Part shown: piece after piece, positions 14,001 through 25,682 of the stretch
How positions within the stretch are numbered: the first letter of the stretch is position 1
Layout of the letters: the number at the start of each line of letters is the position of its first letter
NCBI RefSeq assembly: GCF_000275845.1
Contig: NW_006766887.1
Span: 1,341,390 to 1,405,389 of the forward strand
Length of the DNA: 64,000 nt
Direction of reading: 5' to 3'
From: Dichomitus squalens LYAD-421 SS1
Lineage: Eukaryota; Basidiomycota; Agaricomycetes; Polyporales; Polyporaceae
Position numbers and translations under genes: made by a program
Notes under the pieces: generated by a model
What the model saw: only the letters and a program-made list of their open reading frames with translations
The model's database searches: none
What the model was told of the DNA's origin: nothing

Positions 14001-16342
14001 ATCGCCCTTCGACTCGCGGCCTTCGCTGCGATCCCATCCAGCACGACCATCTCGTGTGCCGTTGCATCTGTCACGCTTTCCCGAGTCTGCGAGGGCGACC
14101 CTCCCGCCGTTCGTACGCTCGCCTCTTTGCTCTCCGCGGCCGCATCTCGTTTTCGATCCATGAAGACGGCGTCGGACCAGGCGCTCCCACGCTCATAGAC
14201 GGGGGTACCCACGCCGGCCGTGCTCTCGACTGCACGTCTCTTCTGCGAACCCTCCAGCGGCCTTCCCTGCGACGGCCGCAAGCTTAAGAACAAGAAGCCG
14301 GATGCAGAAAGTCGAAAGGCAGAAGCCCGCGCGTGCTCACGTCCGCCCGCTTCCCAGGCGTGCAGCCCGAGTCCCGAGTCCCCGTTCTCCCAAGCGAGCT
14401 TCTGTCGCCGAACCGTGCTTCGCACAGCTGGCAGCCCTCTGACGGTGAGAGAGTGATGAGAGAGTGGGAGATTGAGAGAGCCTGCAGCGAACCCAGGGTG
14501 ATGGGAAGCAGGAGCGCACACGTGCCCACCTGTGGATGCGTATGTAAACACGAACCTTGATTCTGGGGGGCTTCTCTCGCCCGCTTCTCTTCGCACAAAC
14601 CTCCCTCTGACCTCAGCGAGCCCGGCCGGCCGTTGGGGTGGGGGCTGGGGCTGCTGAGGGTCGTGCCGCTCGCCGTGGAAGGCGCCCAGCAGGACCCGCG
14701 CGCCGCTGCAGTGACGGGTGGTGGCACAGGCACTTGCAACCGTGTTCGCAGTCTTTCCTTCCGTGCTTCTCAAACGCGTACGTACGCCGATCGCGGGCGA
14801 GGCCGCTCGAGCTCGATCACCCGCGCTCACCGCAGGCGCAATCGCAAATCGCTATCGGGCCTCGGAGCGTATGCGGGCAGAGCGCGGCTCGATGCGTACG
14901 CCGTTGCGCGGCAGACGCCGCGATCCGTCCAATGGGCGAAGCACACATCGCCCTGAGACTGCAGTTCTGGGCCTGCGACTGCCCGATCTTGTGGCCGGGA
15001 TCGAACCTCGCTGGGGGAACAAACGGGCTGAGCGTGATGTGCCTCCGCCTTGGCTACGAGTCGAGCTGGGAGGAGCATACTCGCTGCGCGAACGGCACGA
15101 GGTGTTGGGCCCCCCCACCTGTCCAAGTGGCTTTTGTCGCGATTGCGATCGCTCCGGGAAGGCAGACCGCTTTCATGTCCTGTTTCTGGAAGCGTGTGCA
15201 AGGACACGAGATACGAGATGGTCGGGGTTCGCTTTCGCTGCGACTTCACATGCGAGGCGGGCAGCGCGCATACTACGGAGGAACAACAATAGATCTTGAG
15301 TCAATTTCGGGGTGATATACACTATATACATCTGGTACATTGCCATTGCCTGCGGACTAGTGGTGTACAGTAAAGGGGGAACAGACCGAAACGAGGGCCC
15401 GGTTGGAGCATCGGTGAAGGGTAGCCTATAGGAAGCGACGGAGTAAAGAAACACAAGGAGGCCATGTGCTTGAACGAAGGCGGGAGACATATGCAGTAGG
15501 TAGTAAGCGAGAGTAGGTGATATGTACAACTGTAACAAATACAGCAGCACGCGTCGGGCGCGCGCCAGAAGTCGAATAGGTGCAAGTAGTACGAGTATAG
15601 TAGGAGAACAGACAACATGGTTCGGAGCCGGAAGTGCATGGTGGCGCGGAAGCGGGTCCGAGAGGTTCCCCAGACGGGCCTAGTAGGCGGCGAACGAGAA
15701 TGGAGACGGGATGAGATTGAGGGAGACGAGGGCGCGGATGGGGATGGAGGAGAGAAGACTGGAGCAGATGAAGGAGAGAATAGGGGATCCAGAATTGTGT
15801 AAACCAAAAACAGGCATGAGCTATGTATACCAAGAGCACTAGAGGTATCTACTACCATACAGGCACACGATCGGCCGACTATACACTTGTCCGTACCATA
15901 TGTGATTCGGGACGGAGTTGTAGGAGTAGAAATAGGGAGGACGCGCGAGAGCATTGGGGCGCGTGGACCGGAGGCGAGGAAGAGAACAAGCAATAAAGAG
16001 GGAGATAGCAATTGTCGGGTGTCGGCGCAAGGCGCGATCACAGTAGTTCGTGGTAGTAGCAAGAGGGATGGTACAGAGAGGCCCCAGATACTTGATGCAC
16101 GACGAGCCCCTGGTACTTGGCAAGCCAGCAGGCTGTGCGGGAAGTAGGAGGGGAAGGCGGCCAGGGAAGGACGTACACAGAAGGCAGATGGGCGAGCGCC
16201 AGAGAAGTGCGGGCACGCGATGTCGCGAGAGCTGGCGCCAGGAAGTAGGACCTACAAGCGATCAACTGAGCAAATGCCGGCAGATAACAACGATCGTACT
16301 CACCGCTGCCACAGCAGAGCGATCCATCACGCCGCGAACATT
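11058..16342. other. Gene-poor region and CON7-like 3' flank
   Basis: No gene is supported. Overlapping frames on both strands at 12.0-15.3 kb lack motifs. The last kilobase (15.3-16.34 kb) is GA-rich on the plus strand, that is CT-rich in the sense of the downstream-transcribed minus gene. It may be a long 3' untranslated region, or a leader for an unrecognised minus-strand gene. Confidence 0.4.
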
Positions 16343-19086
16343 CTACTCGTACTGCTGCTGGTCCCTTCCATTCCCCTGCCCATTTCCGGCGTAATATCGC
16401 TCGCGGTCCCGAGCCGCGCGATCGCCCCATGCGCGATCACGGTCGTCGCGGCCGTAGTCCCTGCTATCGCGCTCCCGGGAGCGCTCACGCGGGGGGCGGC
16501 CCAAGTCCTCCATCTGCTCGGGCTCGGGCTCGTACCCAGGCAGAGGCGTGAGGAGCGTCGAGTCGGGCGGCAGTCTGTTGGAGCCGAGGGACACGTGCGC
16601 GGCAAGCTCTGGCGTCGGAGAGCCGCTCTCCTGCCCAGACCCGACGGCACCAGCGATTCCGAGATTGACTTCCCCGCCGAGAGACGGCCCCGGCCCTGTG
16701 CTCGGACCTAGCGAAGGGAAGCCGCCAGCAGAGAGGGGACTAGGATTCGGCGCAGAGACGGAGAGCGAGCTCAGAGAGTGAGGAGGCGGGAGAGTGATGT
16801 TGCCCTGCACGTTGTAGAACTGCTGCTGGGAGCGCATGTTGTGGCCATGCGCGGGAGCCTGAGGGTGTTGAGACGCGTGCGGATTACCCCATCCGGGACC
16901 AACGAGCTCACCCTGGGGTGTCATTTGCCCCTGGCGATAATAGATGTCCTCCTCCGCGCTGTGATGGGGGATGCTGAGAGATGGCAGGCCTTGCGACGGA
17001 TGGTGTCCGGAGGGATAGCGGAAATGATCACCTTCGTCGGCAGGAGAAGGAAGCCCGTACCGCGTGTCAATGCCCATGGCAGGGCCTTGCAAAGAACCGT
17101 AGGGCGGCGCGCTCTGTGGCGCATTGCCATATGCTTGCACGGGGCCTGCTCCTTGTCCTTGCATCGCGGAGTGCATGTACGAATGGCTGGGCAGGGAATG
17201 TGGTCCGCCTGATGCCCCGTGTCCGTGCGGATCGGGATAGGGCTCGACCATGCTCAGTCGCCGCCGCGCAAAGCGGTGGTGCTCGTAGTCGACCATCTGC
17301 GCGTGCGGATGGTGGCCGTACTGCATCTCGCGGATGACCATCGCCTGAGTCTCGCGTTCTCGTTCGCGCTCGGCGTCCTCTGCCTCCTTCTTCTCCTGGC
17401 GCCATTTCTTACGCAGCTCCTTGAACTCTGCAGGCGCATATACAGAGTGATCCCGTGAGGCACGGACGTGGAGGGTTAAGTCAGCTCTCGAAACGTAACC
17501 ATGTCAAAGAACCGTACCGTTTGGGCTCCGCTTCGCACCATGCCGCTGCATGGTTACGTGCGCGTTCAGGTGGTTCAAGGTTCCGTACGCCTTCGTGCAA
17601 TTCGGCCAACTGTCCAACAGATGCGTGCGTCTCAGCAAGCTGTCGTCCCACCGCTTAGTCAAGCGCAGGCAGCGCAAAACATAAAAATGGTCGGAGGTTC
17701 TCGAGCGGTGGGATCCGCATGAAACGCAGGGACGAGTGACAGAGGTATGTAAAGCCGAATAAAGTGCAAACTTTCCGAGCGAGAAAGCCAAATTGACCGA
17801 GGAACGGGGGCGCACCTGCACTGATACAACCGCTCAATTTCGTCGTACCTCCGGCGCGGCCGCTTTTTCACCGCATTCCCAGGCAATGACACGAACGAGT
17901 ACGTCTTGCTGTTGTTCCCGCCCGGACGCGGTGTGGAGCCCGCGCTCGCCTGCCCTGGCGCACCCTGCTGCGGTCTCAGCCCTGCGCCTGGCGGCACAGC
18001 CGGGTTCCTGGATGGTGACTGGAGTGGTTGAGCGGGCGGCGAAGGAAGGCCCGTTGCGGAAACGTCCGAACCGCTGGCGGCGCTGGCAGCGTACAACGGA
18101 GAAAGCGGCGAGCTGGCCATCTGGGCCTCCTCGAGTTCGGCTTGCTTGACCCCGGAGCCCCAGGCTGCGACTGGGTTCGCGTACGGATCCGAGAGGCCCG
18201 CGGAGCCAATTGACGCGCCGCTGTTATCGCGCTGGTGTTCCGTGTACGTGCCGTAAGACGAATAAGAAGACGACGGGCGCGGCGAGACGGGGGAGGGTTG
18301 AACCATGGTTGCAGAGCCGGCGGAAGAGTACGCGAACGTGTCGTGGTGTGATGGCGGGGGCTGCGGGAAGGTTTGGCGTCCTGCGCCGAGTACAGGCTCG
18401 GACATGCGGCGGTCGAGAGTGGGATTCGTGAAGTGGAGGCGGGACAAACCTGGCTCGTTCACGTAGCGTTGCGGGAACGCGTTCTGCGTGTGGGGCGCGC
18501 TCATCGGCTGAGGGAACGAGAACTGGCGCGAGAGCGAGGAGTGTGGCGCGCCCACATGGTCCGCGGGAGAAGAGACGGGCGAGGGCGTGAAGTTGGCCTG
18601 GTCGGACGCATAAAGGAGGTTTTCTGTGTGGATCGCGGGCGGCTGCTGGCGAGACTGGATGTCGTATTCCGGGTTCTGCTGCTGCTGCTGCTGTGGAGTA
18701 TGATTAGAGCGAGTGTCCTGGGGATTATGGAATGGCGGGGGATGTACGTTGTGGTGATACATGGTGTCGGGGCTGGAGGAAGTGTGGGCGGGGTGACCAC
18801 GGGGAACATAGCTGTAGGCGGATGAATGCTCCAGGGGTGAGTCGTCTGGATGGTGGTCTTGTGCGCGTTGGGCGGGCTGGGGGTGAAGCGGGAGCCTGTC
18901 CACGGTGGAGAGGGAGCGGGGGGACGCGCGGGGGACGAAGGGGGCGTGCTGGGGGGGATATGCGAGATGGGGGAGAGAGGCAGGCTGGGGAGGATAGAGG
19001 AGCATTGACGGACGGGATGGCGGATCGGGGGAGTGTTTCGAGGGCAGGCTGATCAGTGTATTATCCCTGCCCGCGATGCAGGCCAA
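16343..19086 (-). CDS. CON7-type C2H2 zinc-finger transcription factor
   Basis: Exons complement(16343..17427, 17518..17609, 17816..19086) encode 815 residues. A long disordered N-terminal half is rich in Pro, Ser and His, with a six-Gln run. It leads to KKRPRRRYDEIERLYQCSW, then one zinc finger of the form C-x4-C-x12-H-x5-H (CSWPNC...AYGTLNHLNAHVTMQRH), and a basic helix EFKELRKKWRQEKKE. This finger and flank are the signature of the fungal CON7 family, nuclear regulators of development and cell-wall genes in ascomycetes. The finger is split by an intron directly after its first cysteine codon. The C-terminal third is low complexity and ends in an Arg/Asp-rich tail. The start at 19086 is the first ATG; an in-frame ATG at 19005 is an alternative. 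Confidence 0.88.
18676..18693 (-). repeat. (CAG)6 trinucleotide run
   Basis: Six CTG units on the plus strand, read as CAG in the CON7-like coding strand, encode six glutamines in the disordered N-terminal region. Such runs are prone to length change. Confidence 0.9.
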
Positions 19087-20250
19087 GGCGCGAGCAGCCG
19101 TCCAGGCGCAGGCTCGGGACTGTGACCGCGCACCTGCCCCGGTGACAGTCCGTCACTCGCCTGCCTCTGCCCGCGACCGTCTGCGAATGCGAACGCCCCC
19201 CGCACGAACGCCCAGCTCAGGGTCTGCCAGATCTGCCCGCGGGCGGATCTCCAACCGCCCCTGCTCCCATCACCCATCTTCCCAATACATTCTCCATTCA
19301 ATCTCCGCATCTTCAGATTCTCCCTTCGATCCATCCACATCTATTTTATTTAATTCCTCCCCCCTTCTCTCATTGGCTCCCGCTGTCCAGCTCCCACCGC
19401 GCCTTATCCAGCCTCCTCGCAATCTGCCCAAATCGAGAACCCATGTGCGCGGCAGCTGCTGCTCCCGGCCGGCCTTCCCACCCTCCCCATCCATCCGCGT
19501 CATTCGGACGATAACGCAACGCTCCCTCGCCCGCTGCTGGCCACACCTGCACTCTCCCGCCAGCCACCAACGAAGCCAGCCAGCGGCCCCGCCCGCCGCG
19601 TCCTGTCAAGCCCCTTGACTGTCATTCGCGCCACTAACCGTCAGCCCTGTCACGTCCACCGCACCCGTTTGCCTCCCCCTATCCTCCGCGCCCCCTCTCC
19701 GCTTCCCGGCCCCGCCACCGTCTCTTGGCCTCCCATCCTGCCCTTGTCTGATACTGCATTACATCACTCCGAAGCTGCTCGACAGACGCCCACCCGCTCG
19801 CGTGTTTATCGCGTGATCACCCCGCCTTCCACGCCAGTCCTCCGGCTCCTCGTCCTCCTTCTTCCCGTCCTCCAAGCTCTTCTGCCTGTTCTACACGTTT
19901 GATCTCGTCTCCTTCTCCCCAATCATCACGTCTGATTCATCTGTATCGCTCTCCAGCCCACTTCTCACCCTTTTCTATCTCGTTCACGCGTCTCTGCTGC
20001 GTTCGGGAGCGCGTCTCCCCCGCTGATCGGTCCCGCCCTCCCGCGTCTCCGTCCATCCGAAATCGTCGAAAGCATTCTAATCCGAAGACGCTTCCTGCGC
20101 TTCTCTTCCTCCAGCCTCTCCCACGCCCTCATCTTCTATTGCCCAGGCGACGGACACCTGCCACGTACATTTCCCGTAGACTCGTCTACCGCGCCTCGGC
20201 TCGCTAGACGCACGCGACGTCCTCAGAGCAGCAGCGTCCATTCCGCGCCC
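19087..20250. promoter_or_regulatory. Upstream region of CON7-like gene with CT-rich tract
   Basis: No gene is seen. The plus strand is strongly CT-rich from about 19640 to 20130. In this window the same kind of CT-rich leader lies just upstream of the ELMO start codon, so this tract may mark a plus-strand promoter near 20.2 kb as well as the minus-strand promoter of the CON7-like gene. An ATTGG (inverted CCAAT) lies near 19370. Confidence 0.35.
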
Positions 20251-21750
20251 TCGGACTTTATGCGCGCGTCTGTCCGAGCGGGCTCCCCGAACGGGCAGGT
20301 GCGCCGGTGGCCATGCGTCCTGATGCACTCGGCACCGCTGACGCTGTCCCATGTTCCATGGACTGCACATGTCGATCGAGGTGAGACGCCTTCGCACATG
20401 GTCCACTGCGGGGCACAAACGGGTCCCAGGCGTGGTGGGATTCAACGGTTGTTCATATGTTCTCCCCGTATACTTCGGTATAATCAGGCGCCCGCGATGA
20501 CACGGTCGCGTTTCCTGCGGTCTGTCCATCCCAATCGCGCTCCTCCCGACCACTGTCCGGAGCGACGAATGCCAAGTTTGAACGGCACCCCCTGGACTGC
20601 CCCTGCGAGTGTGCTCTCATACCCACCCCAGCGAGCGAGCAGATGGCTCCCCATGCTGATACGCTGACTACGTTCAGAGCGAGTGTGACTTCGAGCTGAC
20701 GTCCACGCAGACTGCACAGAAGCTCGCGAAGCAGGGCGTCCCGAGAAGGCGCATAACGTACCCTCACGTAATACCCGGGCATTCCCCCGCGACCGAGTGC
20801 GGCTTACGCTGTGTCGCGAAGCCTGTCCTTGGACGATCGGCGACGTCGTGTCGCCTGCGTCCGTGTATGAGTATCCGATTCCTCGATTCGCTGTCTGACG
20901 GGTTTCCACCTTCTTTCCTTCTCACTTCGCGCGGCCAAGATCGTGGCGTGGCTGCGCCCATATAGAGCGGTTCGAGTGTCGCAAAATGGCAATCCCATGG
21001 CGACGACTCGACCGAGCTCCTGATGCTGCTCCCCGCGGACGAACCCACTCGGCTCCTCGGACGTCGTCGGTTGTGCCGTCGACGCGTCGATTGCGATTGA
21101 GGAGGTTCTCTCCGTTGCGAACAATAAGCTTCTCCCCGCCAGTGCGAAACTCAATGTTGGGGAAAGTTACATGTCTGCGCACTGCCTGCAGTCGCGCGAT
21201 TGCCCTCCTCTCCTCACGTCAGCAACGGCGCTTCTATTTACGTTGAGCTTACTCTTCGAGGTGGACGAGCCTGTCTACGGCTTCTCGAGGCGGAGGATGC
21301 TGTCACGCTCGACGTCCTCCCCGAAGCTGTGTGTGCCGTCACATCGCGACCAACCTTCGCCAGAACGGGTCGATGTGTCTCGGTGACGTCGGTGGGTCTA
21401 CATTCTTTGTCTTCCTTCCTCCTTCTTACTCATTCCACAACGGCGCACAGCTCTTGGCATCGATCCACCGTGCGCGGGAACAAGGGACATACGCAGTTGT
21501 TCGTTGCCCGTCGTCTCGTTCGGAGGTTCTCTCACAGCGTCGACAGGTACCCTTCTAGAAACCCACCGCAGCGGTCAAGGCTTGCTGCGTCACGCCCGTC
21601 GTCGCTTGCTCTCACTCGGCGGCTGTGGACCTACAGCGCTAAGCGACCAGTGGGTCCACTTACCCCCGATCATTCCCAAGGTACTCGAAAAGTAAAACCT
21701 CGTCCCGAGTCCGTGCGATCCCGTACGTATGCCCGTGCTGTGCCGCACTA
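20251..21750 (+). other. Possible degenerate or unrecognised multi-exon gene
   Basis: Several plus-strand open segments have reasonable residue composition and intron-like borders. One begins at 20678 after an acceptor (CGTTCAG) and contains SECDFELTSTQTAQKLAKQG. Another near 21200-21387 includes ELTLRGGRACLRLLEAED. A third follows a CACAG acceptor at about 21450. I could not connect them into one convincing frame and recognise no domain. It may be a decayed gene. Confidence 0.2.
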
Positions 21751-24700
21751 GCAGTCATTATCTCAGTCGAGCTTTCTTCTGCCAGGTTCGCGGGTCGCAC
21801 GAATGAATCGATCGACCACTGCCACCCCCGCCAGCCCTGCGTACCATCCACGACGAACGCGAAGATCTGCTGCAGTGCGAGGATCCCCCGGACGTGTCCG
21901 GACAGGATCCCTTCCCTCCTTTCTGCTCCGTCGACCTTCTTCCACGCAGAACTCTTCCATACGATCGACCCACCCCCCCTTTTGGACACGCGAACCGAAG
22001 GTTCTCTGGTACGCTTCGTTCGAGGGCTTTGCGCGAAGTCTGTCTCCGCCTTCGAACCTAGGTATCCTCACGTCGTCATAAACATAAACCAGGGCCCAAT
22101 ATTGGCGTCGACTATCTCTCGTTCCTCGCACCCTCGCGAACATGACACATCTTTCACCTCGGATCCCTTTGCGAAACCCCCTTGTACGGTTTCTTGTCAC
22201 CGTTCCTAACCCCGCGTACCTCAGACGACTCCGCAAAATTGTCGTTCTCCGCTTCTGCTCGGCAGCGGCTGAAAGCACGCGGGCATCTCCTCGCTCCTCG
22301 CTCGCCACCGCGGTCATCCTGCTTAGCCCTCCGGGTTTCGTTTGCCAGCCAGACGCTCGCGCGCGCGGCGAGGGGCGCCCCGTTAGACGCGCTCGGGGGA
22401 GGAGGAGGAGCGCCACCATCTGTCATCTGATGCTTGGCCGGGAGCCGTCTGCGGCGCAGGCGTGAAATTGCGCCGCCCGTCCTAACCTGAGACTTGCTGC
22501 CGGCCGCTCTCGGAAGATTACCGTGATTGCAGGCGTACCGCACGGGCGACAGAACATGGATTTTGTACAGCGACGTGCAAATTGAGACGGCCATACAATT
22601 TTCGTGAGCCAGCGCCTGGGCCTCAAACGCTGTGCCGGGATGTCGGGCACCAGGAGAGAGCCGGAGGCCGTTTGTCACCTCCGTGAAGTCACAACTGCTA
22701 GCGCCCTGTGACTCTCCAGCGTCTCTCTGAGCGCCGTTTTGCGCGAGACCATTCTGCACATCGCTGTAGTGAGGAGATTGGCTGATATGCACGAAGGCTT
22801 CGGGCAAGCTGGTTAAATGTGTATGTGCTCGTTGCTGTTTTCTCTGTGGCGGACGCTGAATCTAATGCGTGCACGCTGTTCCTGGCAGCTGAACGGATGA
22901 CAGCTCATTTGCGGTGCGAGGGCGGGCCTGGTGACTTGTCGCGGCGTCCGAGACCGTCAGATACCGCACACAGGGACCGGAGTAGATCAGCTGCAAATGT
23001 GCCTTCAGTAGACTGACCATTGGGTATACATAGCAGCTGGGCACAATTTCTCAGCGATTCTCAGATGTTCAAGGGCGAATAACACTCGGTCGTCCTGGAG
23101 TCTGACGCTGGGCTAATTAGGTCAGCAATATCTCGATGACGTTCACAATCGATGGCCCCTGTAACCGTCCTCTGTATCTGGTGGCGCTGTAGCCACCACG
23201 ACGATTACCCAAACAGGACGAGATTGTCCTGAAGTCACAAACACGAGGCTCTCGTCCACATTCTTGCATCGTGAGTTTGCTTCCACACGTGACTCCAGCA
23301 GCATAACCTACAACACATCAGTCAAATGGCATCGAACCGTGGCTCGAGCTGAGAAACGGCACGCTTATCTGACGGGCCCTTACGTAGCTCACGCTTTCGT
23401 CCAGGTATCCATACCCACGTCCGGACAGGGAACGTCATCCTGGAACGTGTAGGATCTGCGGACGGAGACGTCTGCGCGCGGACATGGGGCAGTCTTCTGT
23501 CCGATGTTTTAGGCTTCAAGACCCTTCCACGTCACTTCTCGTATGCACCTCTCCGGATCCACCCTGCAAGGAGCCGCTGAAATGACGAGATTCCAGAATC
23601 CAGACCGCGTTCCCTTACCTATCTATCTGTGATGCGTACATTACAGATTGCACAGTTGATGGTGATGCGCTTGCCATCCTGTTCTCCTCTCTTCCCGTGC
23701 TCTTGCATCGCATCCCGGCATCCATTCTTCGATCTATTTTACAGTAGCTTATTGGGTATGTCTTGTTCATCTCTCTCCTCGGTAGAGCGTTGAACGTCAC
23801 ATGTTCTATGGCCATCTTCCCTGCCTTGCACCATTCAGCTCCCATGCAGCGGCGTCGACGAGGCTCGTTCCCAGCCGACAAAGTCTTGCGGGGATGCAGT
23901 GGCGGAACCGAACGCCAGCTCGCCCCGTCTCGAAGCCGTCCCACAGGTGTCCGGGCGTGCAGCTCGCCTTGTCCTCGCCGGATGCTTCCTTCTTCCATTC
24001 TTCGTGATATGTGTTGCACACGCGCTCGTGCGAATCGCAGCTAAACCAGTGTTCACAGGTGTGATAGCTCCTGGTCGAGGACCGGGGCAGGATGGCGAAC
24101 GCCTGCCCGCACTGTAGCCGCGGTCCCAGCTGACGATCACGGAGGCCTCCCATGCCCGTTCGGCCACTGGGTCTCTCGCGCCTCGGGATGAATGTCGGCG
24201 AACGCGTGTCACGCTGCCGAGAAGCACGATCGCTGCACGAACTGCGAGCAATGCAGCACGTGGCATGGCTCCATGTGGTCATTCTCGCAACGCATCTTCG
24301 AGCTCCTGCGGCGAGTCGTGCCAAGGGCCACACGCGCAACACGTGGTATGTTGTCCCGTCCCCGCCGCTGTCGGGATCCAGCCATTCTCGACGGGTGACG
24401 AATGATCTGTGGACATCGGGGGGGAACAGCGCAAGGACCTACATAACATCTAGACATAGAAGCATCAGTTCAGCCCTCGACTCGCATTCGTATCGATCGA
24501 GGGTATGCTCCCGTCAGAACGCCGGGTAATCTTCGACTTGGACCGCTCTCAGCCACAGCTGGCAGGAGTCTCTCACAAGCCTTCCCACACGGCGAGCGGT
24601 GGAAGCACCGTTGCTCGCGAAGCACAACGCGTTCAACGACGAAGCGGCCGGAAACGACACAGTATCATAACATCCGGGCATCTCGCGTTGTGGCGCCGTG

Positions 24701-24988
24701 TTCTGCGTATGCATCTGCGAAGTCCAAGAATCAAGACGCACCGGCGTCGTCGCGTCGCCGCTTTTGTACGTACACAAGACACCTTGGCACGTCATAAACC
24801 GACCGTGCGGTTTGAGGCCCGGCGTTTGTCGCGGTCTGAGCGTCGCCTCGCGACCATCTTCTGAGTGCCAGTTGTAGCAACTCAGCCGCGCTGTCTCCGT
24901 ATGTGTATATGAGCCATCGATACGGAGATCACCATATGAGGGGTAACCCTGGTCATTCGCTGCCTGCTGACGGGCGTACAACGATATA
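21751..24988. other. Gene-poor region, no supported gene
   Basis: Frames on both strands overlap and lack motifs. The minus-strand frame 21763..22419 and those at 23.8-24.3 kb are open but compositionally like shadows, rich in Arg, Ser and Cys. Confidence 0.4.
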
Positions 24989-25682
24989 CTATCGCGACCC
25001 CAGTGTTCGGACAACAAAGCGCCCGCTGCAGAATCCCTTCGTTTTATGTCCTTTCATGCTCTCCGATAATGTTGATTTTTGGCACGCAGAAAGAGACGTA
25101 TGTAAATAGACTATGTGCCAAACATGAGAGATATTGGAGGAGAAATGAGCAATGGAGACGGGATTATACAGGGCTGACCCCAGTGTTCGGACGATTCTCC
25201 GCGCCGGAGGTCACGATCTGTCACGCTTGCCGATGCCTGCCGGCCTTCGGGTAATGCCCGTTCTCCAGCTTGATGAGCCTTAGCCGAGGAGCCAAGTAGG
25301 TCGGAGCGTCAAGATGTGGCTACATTGTCACGCCCTCGAGGGCTATTTCTTGCTTCTCCTCTGTGTTCCCCTCAACAGGCCTCGGAGAATTTATTGCTGG
25401 ACAAAATGCGTCCATGGGAACATGTATGAGGAATTTTGAGGGAAGCGCCCGGAGAGTAGTACAAAGCGAGACTCAGGAAGCTTTGATGGGGATGAGTCGG
25501 CCCACTTCCTCCTGCAAGATCGCCCCAATGGCTTATGATATAAATCCCGTTCCTGTTGCTGCTCATTTGGAACGCATCTGGGCACTTACCTTCCAACTTG
25601 CAACTTTATCGGTTGGAAATTGAGGGAGATACGTCTGTTTGTCCGAACACTGGGGTCTGTCCGAACACTGGGGTCGCGATAG
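24989..25682. mobile_element. Non-autonomous DNA transposon (MITE-like) with 25-bp perfect TIRs
   Basis: The left end at 24989..25013 and the right end at 25658..25682 are perfect inverted 25-mers (CTATCGCGACCCCAGTGTTC followed by GGACA). Both are flanked by TA, the expected target duplication of Tc1/mariner-like elements. The 17-bp core GACCCCAGTGTTCGGAC recurs inside: once in left orientation at 25176..25192 and once in right orientation at 25641..25657, directly adjacent to the right TIR. The interior has no recognisable transposase; its longest frame is 86 residues (25363..25623). The element is 694 bp. Superfamily is inferred from TA and size only. Confidence 0.85.

Noticed and set aside
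13970..14830. A 286-residue minus-strand frame
   Set aside because: Low-complexity Arg/Ala/Ser composition, overlapping open frames on the other strand, and no motif.
14990..15015. GGGATCGAACC, a possible Pol III B box of a minus-strand tRNA
   Set aside because: The flanking bases cannot form a 5-bp T stem, and no acceptor or anticodon arm is found at the right distance.
15322..16062. A 246-residue minus-strand frame downstream of the CON7-like gene
   Set aside because: Composition reflects a CT-rich strand (Ser, Leu, Pro, Cys); no domain. More likely 3' untranslated or leader sequence.
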